Source of the DNA: Methanobacteriota archaeon
GTDB taxonomy: Archaea; Thermoplasmatota; Poseidoniia; Poseidoniales; Thalassarchaeaceae
Length of the DNA stretch: 16,195 bases
Assembly: GCA_002727275.1 (NCBI GenBank)
Contig: PBWO01000016.1
Coordinates: 22,148-38,342 of the forward strand
Reading direction: 5' to 3'
Below the pieces are notes generated by a model, which was not told the origin of the DNA, searched no databases, and saw only the letters and a list, made by a program, of their open reading frames with translations. The position numbers and the translations under genes were made by a program. Positions 1 to 7,609 of this stretch are shown here, one piece after another; position 1 is the stretch's first letter; the number at the start of each line of letters is the position of its first letter.

Positions 1-456
1 ACCACCGGCCGACCTCGCAGAACAGGATGGCTGGATATGGTCGCTCTACGTGAGAGCAACCGAATCAACGGTTATACTGGATTGGTCGTCACTAAGTTGG
101 ATGTTCTAGGGGGCCTCGACGATCTCAAAATTTGCGTGGGCTATGAGATGGATGGCAAGACCATACACGTGATGCCAACCACTAGTGAAGACCTAGCTCG
201 CTGCAAGCCAATTTACGAAACTCACGAAGGATTCTCTTCGCTTTCTCTGGATGATTGGATTGAGATGGCAGAAGCATCTAGGAATGATGGCACCGGATTT
301 GATACCTTCCCGGACGTAATCAAGCAGTACATCGAGCGTATCGAGACTCTAGCCGGCGTCCCAGTGGTTAGTGTTGGCGTGGGTCCGGATCGTCGGGCAT
401 CCGTGGCTAGCAAGGAAGGCCCGTTCGATTTCTCCACTGCCGAGGCAACCTTCTAA
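1..456 (+). CDS. purA: Adenylosuccinate synthetase, C-terminal part (5' end outside window)
   Basis: Adenylosuccinate synthetase joins IMP and aspartate using GTP, the first committed step from IMP to AMP in the cytoplasm. The reading frame is open from base 1 and the protein is cut by the window edge; about 151 C-terminal residues remain. They begin with TTGRPRRTGWLD, the conserved Arg-rich substrate loop of PurA, followed by TKLDVLGGLDDLKICVGY, where the TKLD motif contacts the guanine base. Further matches are PIYETHEGF, YIERIETLAGVPV and the terminal VGPDR signature. An internal ATG at 37 is not the start, because conserved residues lie before it. The end of the protein is full length for the family. 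Two small genes follow on the same strand after 23 and 12 bases and may be co-transcribed. Confidence 0.97.
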   Translation, partial: TTGRPRRTGWLDMVALRESNRINGYTGLVVTKLDVLGGLDDLKICVGYEMDGKTIHVMPTTSEDLARCKPIYETHEGFSSLSLDDWIEMAEASRNDGTGFDTFPDVIKQYIERIETLAGVPVVSVGVGPDRRASVASKEGPFDFSTAEATF

Positions 457-479
457 TCGGTCCACTATGGCCCCTAGTC

Positions 480-767
480 ATGGGATTCAAGGCGAACGCT
501 CGTAAGAGGAGGGACGCCGCTGCGGCTGCTTCCGGACCTGCTGACAAGAAGGAGGAGGAATACGTCGGCGAGAAGAAGTGCGATGTAGCCGACTGCGAAA
601 ATTGGGCAGACAAGAAAATTGGAGGCAGGAGACTAGCTTTTGACAGAGCAGTCGATGTGTGGGGTGAGTCGGGCCTATCCGCCGAAGCTAGGAGAGTCAC
701 AGTCTGTAAGTCGTGTTACAGAGCCTGGAAGAAGGCTAAGAAGGACGAACCAACCGAGTGGACATAG
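480..767 (+). CDS. Small Cys4 (putative zinc-binding) protein of unknown function
   Basis: I do not recognise this 95-residue protein. It has a basic, Ala-rich N terminus (residues 1-28, many Lys, Arg and Glu), then a compact core with four cysteines: C34-x4-C39 and C76-x2-C79. This spacing suggests one structural zinc site formed by two knuckles about 37 residues apart. The C terminus is again Lys-rich (RAWKKAKKDEP), so the protein is charged and could bind nucleic acid or ribosomes; that is inference. It starts 23 bases after the purA stop and ends 12 bases before the next gene. No clear Shine-Dalgarno lies before the ATG. Codon use resembles its neighbours, and the intact Cys pairs argue that it is a real gene. 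Confidence 0.75.
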   Translation: MGFKANARKRRDAAAAASGPADKKEEEYVGEKKCDVADCENWADKKIGGRRLAFDRAVDVWGESGLSAEARRVTVCKSCYRAWKKAKKDEPTEWT

Positions 768-779
768 TATGGCGATACC

Positions 780-1409
780 ATGGATTCTATGACCAAAATG
801 GATTCTGTGGCCAAAATCCCTCAAATTCTTGGGGGCATTTTCTTTTTCTTCTTCGGGTTGCCTTTCACACTTGTCCCGTTCATAATGTTCTTTGAATTAG
901 GGGCAATAGATCCTGCATACCCATTCGAAGCTTTGTTTTTGATCGCATTCTCAATTCCATTCCTGTTGTCCGGGCTGGCAATACAATCCATGGGACTGGC
1001 TGCTATCAGATGGGCCTTTGTTGCGACCAAGGACCCCAACCTCGCCCCAAGACTGGGAAAGATTGGGCCCGCTAGAATAGCAATCACCGAGCACCCAAAT
1101 ACTGAGTACGTGGGCGAATATATTCGACAGAGCGAGATTATCAATGGCAGGGACTGGTATAGGATGGCGGATAGTAATAGTCGTCTGTACTACTATGCTG
1201 TAAATGAAGGAGGGGCTCCCGGATGGTCTATCGACGACAGACAAGATAATGGCTCTAAGGATTGGTTCAATGGAGGGTGGTTCCCATCTACCGTGGCAAC
1301 CCTTCCATTGGGGCGTCGTATGTGGAATGATATTGAACCACCATGGGTGGAAATTGAGGTCTTGGAATCTGCTGAGAAGAAGAGTAATTGGTGGGAGAAA
1401 AAATCCTAG
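780..1409 (+). CDS. Two-helix membrane protein with WW-like aromatic motif, unknown function
   Basis: This 209-residue protein is not one I recognise. Two long hydrophobic segments, residues about 14-38 (with a run of five Phe) and 49-78, predict two membrane helices joined by a short loop. The remaining 130 residues are soluble and rich in Trp, Tyr and Gly. Within them, W126, the triplet Y137-Y139 and W149 sit about 11 residues apart, with an Asn/Ser-Arg turn before the tyrosines. This spacing resembles the eukaryotic WW fold (Trp, Tyr-Tyr, Trp). More Trp residues follow (W162, W167, W182, W189) and the tail ends in a Lys-rich stretch. Several Met codons near the start (780, 789, 798) make the exact N terminus uncertain. 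It lies 12 bases after the Cys4 gene, probably in the same transcript. Confidence 0.75.
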   Translation: MDSMTKMDSVAKIPQILGGIFFFFFGLPFTLVPFIMFFELGAIDPAYPFEALFLIAFSIPFLLSGLAIQSMGLAAIRWAFVATKDPNLAPRLGKIGPARIAITEHPNTEYVGEYIRQSEIINGRDWYRMADSNSRLYYYAVNEGGAPGWSIDDRQDNGSKDWFNGGWFPSTVATLPLGRRMWNDIEPPWVEIEVLESAEKKSNWWEKKS

Positions 1410-1438
1410 AATTTCACTGAATTCTCAAACGCAACAAT

Positions 1439-1450
1439 GTTAGATGTAAT
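1439..1450 (+). promoter_or_regulatory. Putative TATA-like element for the proline operon
   Basis: The 59-base gap between the membrane-protein stop and the pruA ATG contains the AT-rich stretch gttagatgtaat, centred about 25 bases before the ATG at 1469. This is the spacing expected for an archaeal TATA box when the transcript starts at or next to the start codon. No Shine-Dalgarno is seen before the ATG, consistent with leaderless translation. The match to a TATA consensus is weak. Confidence 0.35.
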
Positions 1451-1468
1451 CTGTGAGCGAGATTCGTT

Positions 1469-3088
1469 ATGTCTCAGCCAGTCAACGAGCCAATATTGGG
1501 CTATGCGCCCGGAAGCAGCGAGAGATCTTCACTCATGAATGAGATGGACAGCCAGATGAGTGAGGTCTTCGAGATACCCTGCATAATCAACGGTGAAGAG
1601 ATCTTCACTGGAACAACTGTGCCTCAGGTCATTCCGCATGACCACGGCCATGTTCTGGCAAATGTCCACTTGGCCGGAAGAGATGAGATGGAAGCTGCAT
1701 GCTCTGCAGCTGTAGAAGCCCAACAGGCATGGATTGACCTGGGTTTAGAGGGCCGTTGCGCAATCTTCGAGCGCTGCGCTGACTTACTTGCCGGTGAATG
1801 GAGGATGCGAGTGAACGCTTCTACCATGCTCAACCAGTCCAAGACTGTCTTCCAAGCAGAGATTGACGCGGCCTGCGAGTTAATCGACTTCTGGAGGTTC
1901 AACTGCCACTATGCCCGTGGCTTCCACGATGACTTCCAGCCTCTCGTCTCCCCTGAGGGTGTAGAGAATTCTACAGAAATCAGGCCACTTGAGGGATTTG
2001 TTCTGGCCATCACACCGTTCAATTTCACCAGCATAGCGGCGAATCTCCCTAGCGCTCCAGCTATTGTGGGTTGCACCAGCGTTTGGAAGCCTAGCCGAAA
2101 TTCGTACCACTCCAACTATGTTCTGATGCAACTGATGATGGAGGCAGGACTGCCTCCAGGAGTCATCAACTTCCTTCCTGGATCGGGTGCTGAGATTACC
2201 GAGGTGGCACTCGCCAACCCGGACTTCGCAGGCCTGCATTTTACTGGATCCACCGCAACCTTCCAAGGCCTGTGGCAAGAGATAGGTCTCGCCTTGCCAA
2301 ATCTACGCTCCTATCCACGAATTGTGGGTGAGACTGGTGGTAAGGACTTCGTCGTCGCCCATCCCGATTGTGACAGCCAAGGGCTGCTCGTGGCTCTATT
2401 AAGGGGCTCTTTCGAGTATCAAGGCCAGAAATGTTCGGCTGCCAGCCGGGCCTATATTCCGCAGTCAGTATGGAATACCATCTCGGATGCCCTTTGTGCC
2501 GAGATTGGTAAGATCAAGATGGGTGATGCCCGGGACTTTACCAACTTCATGACCGCCGTGATAGACCAAAGGGCCTTCGACAAGATTACCGGGTACATCG
2601 AGCGAGCTCAGGCGCGCGACTGCTGCCAAGTCATAGTTGGAGGCGGCTTTGACGACAGCGAGGGCTGGTTCATTGAGCCAACAATCATCGTCACCACCAA
2701 TCCGACCTCGGAGACCATGGTAGAGGAGATTTTTGGACCGGTCCTGACCGTATATGTCTACGAGGATGATGACTTCGAAGCTGTTCTAGAGATGTGTGAC
2801 GAGGCCTCACCATATGCCCTTACAGGCAGCATCTTCGCATCCAATGAGAAGGATATCAAAACGGCCTATGAGGCATTAAGATTCACAGCTGGGAACTTCT
2901 ACATCAACGACAAACCCACCGGGGCAGTGGTCGCTCAGCAGCCATTCGGAGGGGCTAGGGCTAGTGGCACTAATGACAAGGCAGGAGGTCCTCTAAATCT
3001 GCTGCGATGGATTAGTCCCCGCTCAATAAAGCGAGCAATTGATATCCCTCAGGACTGGACTTACCCATTCATGGATGATGCTCGATGA
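1469..3088 (+). CDS. pruA: L-glutamate gamma-semialdehyde (1-pyrroline-5-carboxylate) dehydrogenase, ALDH4A1 type
   Basis: This NAD-dependent aldehyde dehydrogenase oxidises glutamate semialdehyde (from P5C) to glutamate, the second step of proline degradation. The 539 residues align along their length with my memory of mitochondrial ALDH4A1. The N-terminal NEPILGYAPGSSER, the AEIDAACELIDFWRFN helix, TPFNFTSI with oxyanion Asn185, the general base E288 in GETGGK, the catalytic C322 in GQKCSA, EEIFGPVL and the QQPFGGARASGTNDKAGG signature are all present. The N terminus matches the family, so the ATG at 1469 is preferred over Met23. It is a single-function enzyme, not the PutA fusion with proline dehydrogenase. 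Its stop overlaps the start of the symporter gene by 4 bases (ATGA), supporting a proline-use operon. Confidence 0.95.
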   Translation: MSQPVNEPILGYAPGSSERSSLMNEMDSQMSEVFEIPCIINGEEIFTGTTVPQVIPHDHGHVLANVHLAGRDEMEAACSAAVEAQQAWIDLGLEGRCAIFERCADLLAGEWRMRVNASTMLNQSKTVFQAEIDAACELIDFWRFNCHYARGFHDDFQPLVSPEGVENSTEIRPLEGFVLAITPFNFTSIAANLPSAPAIVGCTSVWKPSRNSYHSNYVLMQLMMEAGLPPGVINFLPGSGAEITEVALANPDFAGLHFTGSTATFQGLWQEIGLALPNLRSYPRIVGETGGKDFVVAHPDCDSQGLLVALLRGSFEYQGQKCSAASRAYIPQSVWNTISDALCAEIGKIKMGDARDFTNFMTAVIDQRAFDKITGYIERAQARDCCQVIVGGGFDDSEGWFIEPTIIVTTNPTSETMVEEIFGPVLTVYVYEDDDFEAVLEMCDEASPYALTGSIFASNEKDIKTAYEALRFTAGNFYINDKPTGAVVAQQPFGGARASGTNDKAGGPLNLLRWISPRSIKRAIDIPQDWTYPFMDDAR

Positions 3089-4587
3089 CGTTTATTCCTC
3101 TGAGGCAAGGCTGCGTTCTCGATTTAGAACCCGGCATGGCAGCTTGCCCAAATCCCAATGCGGATTTGATTATCCTGTCCTTGTTCCTGATGTTTGCAAC
3201 ACTCGTATTCTTTGCTTGGGTCGCTTACAGGGCCGCCAAGGGTAAGGAATTAGACGAAGACACCTACATCTCTGCTAGAGGGACTCAGGGATCCCTCAGA
3301 ATAGGCCTCAGTCTGTTCGCATCAGGAATGGGAATATGGCTACTTTTCGGCCCTCCAGAGGTGGGCTATTACGGAGGCTTCTTCGATGTATTGGGATATG
3401 CACTCTCAGCCACCATACCATTCATTTTACTCGCGTATCTTGGTCCGATGATACGAAGAAGACTCCCCACAGGAGTGACACTTGCAGACTATGTGCGTTC
3501 AAGAGTTGGCAGGCCAATGCAGGTGTATGTAGGTCTGATATCCATCCTGTACATGTTCACTTTCCTCTTTGCAGAATTCACAGCCATAGGAAAGGCAATG
3601 GATTATCTGTTCAACTATCCTCCATTGCTAGCAATCTTACCGGTCGCAGTCTTCACAGCAGCATATACTGCATATGGGGGACTTCCTGCTTCACTGCAGA
3701 CTGACAGATGGCAGGCTTGGGCTATCATATCGATGTTGGTCATTGTTTTGGTAATGATTTTCGCAAGTGACTTAGGGGAAATAATCTCCAATGCTAAGAC
3801 ATCTGGTAACTCAGGTCCAGGAGGTAGCATAACTCACATAGATTCCTCAAGCTTCCAGTCTGGACTAGCTCTTGTCATCGCAATTACAGCTGCTGAGATG
3901 TTCTCTCAGGGCAACTGGCAGCGCAACTGGGCATCCAAGGACGAGGAGTCACTTCGCAAAGGGGCCTGGCTAGCAGCCGCACTTGTCTTCCCCCTCATGA
4001 TGCTGATGGGATTCATGGGAACGGTCGCTGCAGGCCAAGGTCCCTTGACTGACCCATCAACTGCCTTCTTCCATTCTATTCCGCATCCTTCTGCACTACT
4101 AGTGCTGATATTCGTTGTCCTGACCATAGCACTTGTCTGTTCTAGCACCGATACTCTACAAAACGCGATAGTCGCATCGATATCCAGAGACATATCCAAT
4201 GGGAGTATGAATCTTCGTCAGGCCCGCATGGCAACTCTTCTTCTAATGCCGGTGGCAGTTTATCTGGCTGTGAACCTACAAGCCTCCAGTGTATTCGAGT
4301 TATTCTTGTTCGCCGACCTGCTAGCGGCGGCCACTGTAGCCCCCGTCTTCCTCCTCCTATGGGATAAAACGCAACCAAACGCAGCGCTTGCTGGAGCCGT
4401 CGCAGGTCTACTTTCAGTAGTGGTTTACGGACTAGTTACAACAGATCTTTCTACTGGAATCGGCTATCTGAGATCTCCTACAAACGAATTCGGTCTAGCG
4501 AATCTCAATGTCTTCCTGTCAGCAGTAATCGGCTCTGCAATCGTGACTATTGTTGGCTCCAAAGTCTTGCCCGATGCCTCCGCTTGA
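3085..4587 (+). CDS. Sodium/solute symporter (SSF family), probable proline transporter
   Basis: This 500-residue protein has about 12-13 hydrophobic segments and the features of the SSF (PutP/SGLT) family of Na+-coupled importers in the cytoplasmic membrane. The TAYGGLPASLQTDRWQAW block (residues about 194-213) matches the family's YGG...TD..Q motif. CSSTDTLQNAIVASISRD (about 352-369) matches the helix-8 segment carrying the Na2-site Ser/Thr residues. A charged loop, QRNWASKDEESLRKGA, resembles the family's cytoplasmic loop. Proline is inferred as substrate only from the operon position behind pruA; the family also moves sugars, urea and other solutes. The ATG at 3085 overlaps the pruA stop. 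Met18 (3136) is an alternative that would remove a non-hydrophobic leader. Confidence 0.85.
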   Translation: MTFIPLRQGCVLDLEPGMAACPNPNADLIILSLFLMFATLVFFAWVAYRAAKGKELDEDTYISARGTQGSLRIGLSLFASGMGIWLLFGPPEVGYYGGFFDVLGYALSATIPFILLAYLGPMIRRRLPTGVTLADYVRSRVGRPMQVYVGLISILYMFTFLFAEFTAIGKAMDYLFNYPPLLAILPVAVFTAAYTAYGGLPASLQTDRWQAWAIISMLVIVLVMIFASDLGEIISNAKTSGNSGPGGSITHIDSSSFQSGLALVIAITAAEMFSQGNWQRNWASKDEESLRKGAWLAAALVFPLMMLMGFMGTVAAGQGPLTDPSTAFFHSIPHPSALLVLIFVVLTIALVCSSTDTLQNAIVASISRDISNGSMNLRQARMATLLLMPVAVYLAVNLQASSVFELFLFADLLAAATVAPVFLLLWDKTQPNAALAGAVAGLLSVVVYGLVTTDLSTGIGYLRSPTNEFGLANLNVFLSAVIGSAIVTIVGSKVLPDASA

Positions 4588-5411
4588 TTCATTTGCCTAG
4601 TTGGTACGCCAAGGCCGTGTTCGGCCCGCACCCTTCGAGGATTCATGCATTGGTGATGCCTTGGAAAGCATGGAGTTCCAGTTGGTCACGCCGAGAGAAA
4701 ATGGGAGGTTATTGGTTCCCTCTTGAGATGTTTCTAGTGGGCCTGATATGCATTGCAGTACCCTATTTCGCATCCAACAACATCGCTGAATACTATCTCA
4801 GCACGGTTTGGGATCCAGAGATTGCTCTAGACAGAGATATCCCAGTAATCAACTGGATGATTATACCGTATACTGCCCTCTACTTGTTCTATCCAGCAAC
4901 CCTTGTCCTTTCTCCCCGAGACGACCGAGGAAGGATGGAACTGCTACTTGCTATGCAGGGACTCATTCTGATAACCTTGTTTTGCGTCGCTATATTCCTA
5001 ATTCTGCCCGCTGAGATTGACCTACGCTGGCAGTTGGATGAGCACTGGTCCGACGAGCCACTCAATGGATTTGAATCGGCATTGTACGGATTCATTCACT
5101 TCTCAGACAACCCCTGGAATGCTTGGCCAAGTCTGCACATTGTCCACTCCTATCTTCTAGCTAGGATGATTACGCGCTGGGTGAGTCGCGAACACGGAGA
5201 GAACCCACTCGCGAGAGCGTTCCTAGGAATCTTGTGGATTGAGTATGTACTACTTTGCATCAGCATTCTAACTACCAAGCAGCATTACTTATTCGACTTA
5301 GCCACTGGTCTAATTGTTGCCACACTCGCTTGGAGGTTGTTCGAGTATGCCCTAGCCTTGCCCGAGCGTCACTCTCCCGGAGAGATTGCCGAGGAAGTGG
5401 GCTGGGCCTGA
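4584..5411 (+). CDS. PAP2-like membrane phosphatase / phosphotransferase
   Basis: This 275-residue protein with about six hydrophobic segments belongs to the PAP2 (type 2 phosphatidic acid phosphatase) superfamily, in the branch related to AUR1/inositol-phosphoryl transferases. The active-site motifs are visible: WPSLH at residues 181-185, with His as the expected acid or nucleophile partner, and TTKQHYLFDLATG at 230-242, with H234 and D238. An obvious N-terminal KxxxxxxRP motif is not seen. Such enzymes hydrolyse or transfer phosphate groups of lipids at the membrane; the substrate here is unknown. The start given is a TTG that overlaps the symporter stop by 4 bases (TTGA); an ATG at 4656 or 4701 would shorten the soluble N terminus without touching the domain. 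It ends directly against the convergent PiT gene, with no bases between the stop codons. Confidence 0.75.
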   Translation: MIHLPSWYAKAVFGPHPSRIHALVMPWKAWSSSWSRREKMGGYWFPLEMFLVGLICIAVPYFASNNIAEYYLSTVWDPEIALDRDIPVINWMIIPYTALYLFYPATLVLSPRDDRGRMELLLAMQGLILITLFCVAIFLILPAEIDLRWQLDEHWSDEPLNGFESALYGFIHFSDNPWNAWPSLHIVHSYLLARMITRWVSREHGENPLARAFLGILWIEYVLLCISILTTKQHYLFDLATGLIVATLAWRLFEYALALPERHSPGEIAEEVGWA

Positions 5412-7532
5412 TTAGTTGTGCACGAGTGAGAGATACCCGTTAGCAGCACTCTCGCATGCATTGGCCACGTCGTCAAGCCTCTGTAGTACTCTGTACATGT
5501 GTACTGCTGCCAACGCGTCCTCCTCGCCAGTGCTGAAGACAAATCCAGCAGCACGACTCTCGACCAAGTCGGCCTCGTGTTCAGCTAGATTGACTCGGTC
5601 AATTAGTTCACCAAGCCTCTCACGACCAGCTCTGGTATAGCCAGACATGGTCAGGTCACGTAGCTCCGCTACTGTATCTTCGTATATCGCAGCAGTATTG
5701 GCGACAGCCCCTGCCATCTCCTTGAGCAGTTCTCTCGCCTCAGAGTTGTCATACAGCGGCCTGAATGATAACTGCTCGGCGACATTCTGCGCATAGTCTG
5801 CAATCCGGTCTTGGCGAGCTAGCATGTGGAAGAATTCATCCGGACTCGTCAGGAAATTCCACTTTCCAGCACCAACCGTCGCTCTGAGATCGTTCTTGAT
5901 GTTGTCAGCCCTCAACTCCGCTTCGTTGGTCGCCTCGATTGCAGCGCTGGCATCCTCACCCTCTGCTGCCGCATTCACAGCATCCAACATGTGGTTGACT
6001 GTCTCCTCCACTGCCTCAGCGTGAGTGTGAAAGAGCTCGAAGTAGGTTGGCGCACCCTTCTCAGTATCGCTTCCCACATCTGCCAGAGCATCCTCAACGA
6101 AGACTTCGCTGTCCCTAGTAGTCCACAACACATAACCCACCATCAGGAAGGCGATGGGTATGATGACGAGCAGGTTGAGTGGATCAGACCCGCTTGCCAC
6201 ATATATCACAATGGAACCGAATCCTGCTGCAGGTAGGCTAGCTACCCATGATGCCACGATTTTGCCGAACACTCTGAAATCGACATTCTTCGCCCCGCCT
6301 GCCAATCCGACTCCGACTACTGAACCTACCAAAGTGTGAGTAGTCGATACGGGAACGGCTAGGAACGGCATAGAGAAGATCAGAATCGTAGTCGCAGCCC
6401 CGAATTCTGCTGCGAAACCCCGAGTCGGAGTAATGTCAGTAATCTTGTGACCAATAGTGTCCATGACTCTGTAGCCCCATGTCATTACTCCGATTGCTAT
6501 GCCAGCGCTTCCAAGCAGAACTAGCCAAGTAGGAACATCTGCCTTGGCCGCCAACTCTCCTCCGCTGGATATAATCTGGTATACGGCTGCCATTGGGCCG
6601 ATTGCATTGGAACGGTCATTTGCCCCATGCGCGAAGGCGACATAAGCTGCAGTAATTACTTGCAGCCAGACGAAGATTCGCTCGACTCCATGAAAACCTT
6701 CCTGCTCTCCCTTGAACTCGTAATTCCTGAGTACGTATGCTAGAATTCCAGAGGAGATAATCGCGATAATCAAAGCTAGCACGATACTATTCATCGGAAT
6801 CCAGGCGTTTTCGGCCATCGGGTCCCAACTACCATTCTCTTTGACCGGCAACCAGTCATACTTATTCTCAATCCAGCCATTACTCTCGGCCCGGGAGAAG
6901 AAGCCCTTCAGTGCCTTGAACTGAAGTGCGATTCCGAGGACGAAGAAAGTAGGTATTGCAAGAATCGGAGCCAACCACTTCGATCTCTCAATAGGATTCT
7001 CGGCCTCGAGAATCGATCCTCTAACAACGTAGAATGTGAAGAAAGCGAGCAGACCTCCCATCAGAGGGCTCGCAACCCAAGACATGACGACCTTGCGAAC
7101 TACTTCCCAATCAATCAGTGAAGTGCTGTGTTGCACCTCCAGAACAAGCCCCGCTCCGACAATACCGCCAATGATACTGTGAGTAGTGGAGACAGGAAGT
7201 CCTAGTCTGGTAGCAATGGTGAGCCAAACTGCAGCTGCCATCATCGCAGCAATGAATGCATACATCAGATCGTTAGCGAATGCATTGGTAACAGTCTCAA
7301 AGTCGACAGAGAGAATGCCCTTGCGAACTGTATCGGTAACCGCATCTCCTGCGAAGAACGCTCCAGCGAATTCGAATACAGCTGCAACTATCACAGCTTG
7401 CTTCAATGTCAAAGCACGAGAACCAACAGAAGTTCCCATCGCATTAGCAACATCGTTGGCACCGATGTTCCATGCCATGTAGGCACAAACTACGAGTGAA
7501 AGGATCAGAACTAGGGTCATTATGGGTTCCAT
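5412..7532 (-). CDS. PiT-family phosphate transporter fused to a PhoU-like (DUF47) domain
   Basis: Low-affinity phosphate uptake through the cytoplasmic membrane by a cation-coupled PiT transporter is the likely role. The 706 residues hold two homologous membrane halves. The first has GANDVANAMG (24-33) and LPVSTTHSIIGG (112-123); the second has AHGANDRSNAIGP (301-313) and VPVSTTHTLVGS (393-404), the classic duplicated PiT signatures. After the last helix (about 453-471), residues about 495-706 form a soluble helical region with ELRADNIKNDLR, ARQDRIADYAQNVAEQL and LAEHEADLVESR, typical of PhoU/DUF47 proteins. In most genomes that protein is a separate Pit-accessory gene; here it is fused. The ATG at 7532 has a good upstream Shine-Dalgarno; Met5 (7520) is a possible alternative. 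It is divergent from the AbrB-PhoU gene, which probably regulates it. Confidence 0.93.
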   Translation of the reverse strand: MEPIMTLVLILSLVVCAYMAWNIGANDVANAMGTSVGSRALTLKQAVIVAAVFEFAGAFFAGDAVTDTVRKGILSVDFETVTNAFANDLMYAFIAAMMAAAVWLTIATRLGLPVSTTHSIIGGIVGAGLVLEVQHSTSLIDWEVVRKVVMSWVASPLMGGLLAFFTFYVVRGSILEAENPIERSKWLAPILAIPTFFVLGIALQFKALKGFFSRAESNGWIENKYDWLPVKENGSWDPMAENAWIPMNSIVLALIIAIISSGILAYVLRNYEFKGEQEGFHGVERIFVWLQVITAAYVAFAHGANDRSNAIGPMAAVYQIISSGGELAAKADVPTWLVLLGSAGIAIGVMTWGYRVMDTIGHKITDITPTRGFAAEFGAATTILIFSMPFLAVPVSTTHTLVGSVVGVGLAGGAKNVDFRVFGKIVASWVASLPAAGFGSIVIYVASGSDPLNLLVIIPIAFLMVGYVLWTTRDSEVFVEDALADVGSDTEKGAPTYFELFHTHAEAVEETVNHMLDAVNAAAEGEDASAAIEATNEAELRADNIKNDLRATVGAGKWNFLTSPDEFFHMLARQDRIADYAQNVAEQLSFRPLYDNSEARELLKEMAGAVANTAAIYEDTVAELRDLTMSGYTRAGRERLGELIDRVNLAEHEADLVESRAAGFVFSTGEEDALAAVHMYRVLQRLDDVANACESAANGYLSLVHN

Positions 7533-7536
7533 ACGG

Positions 7537-7544
7537 CCTCCCCC
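7537..7544 (-). promoter_or_regulatory. Shine-Dalgarno of the PiT-PhoU gene
   Basis: On the minus strand GGGGGAGG lies 4 bases before the ATG at 7532, with GGAGG as the core able to pair with the 16S 3' end. It supports this start over Met5. Its 5' G run is also the 3' arm of a small hairpin (7541-7555), so access to it could be controlled. Confidence 0.6.
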
Positions 7545-7555
7545 ATCCTCTGGGG
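7541..7555 (-). repeat. Short inverted repeat / leader hairpin over the Shine-Dalgarno
   Basis: CCCCA (7541-7545) and TGGGG (7551-7555) are a perfect 5-base inverted repeat with a 5-base loop. In the predicted PiT mRNA the 3' arm covers the 5' half of the Shine-Dalgarno sequence, and the loop itself reads GAGGA. It may be a weak translational hairpin, or chance in a G/C-rich leader. Confidence 0.35.
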
Positions 7556-7579
7556 TACTTGATGGAGTAGTTGCGTAAT

Positions 7580-7587
7580 CTATATAG
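7580..7587. promoter_or_regulatory. Palindromic TATA box between the PiT-PhoU and AbrB-PhoU genes
   Basis: CTATATAG is a perfect 8-base palindrome in the 77-base divergent gap. Its centre is 26 bases before the ATG at 7610, the right spacing for a leaderless transcript of the AbrB-PhoU gene. Read on the minus strand, the same box would start transcription near 7557 and give the PiT gene a leader of about 25 bases that contains its Shine-Dalgarno. One box could therefore serve both directions; this double use is inference. Confidence 0.6.
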
Positions 7588-7609
7588 TAATAATTAGAAT
7601 CGCCGATTT

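Noticed and set aside
1880..2278. 132-codon open frame opposite pruA
   Set aside because: Antisense to conserved dehydrogenase sequence; no domain or promoter.
5826..6236. 136-codon open frame opposite the PhoU-like tail
   Set aside because: Antisense shadow of a strongly supported gene; no recognisable motif or start signal.
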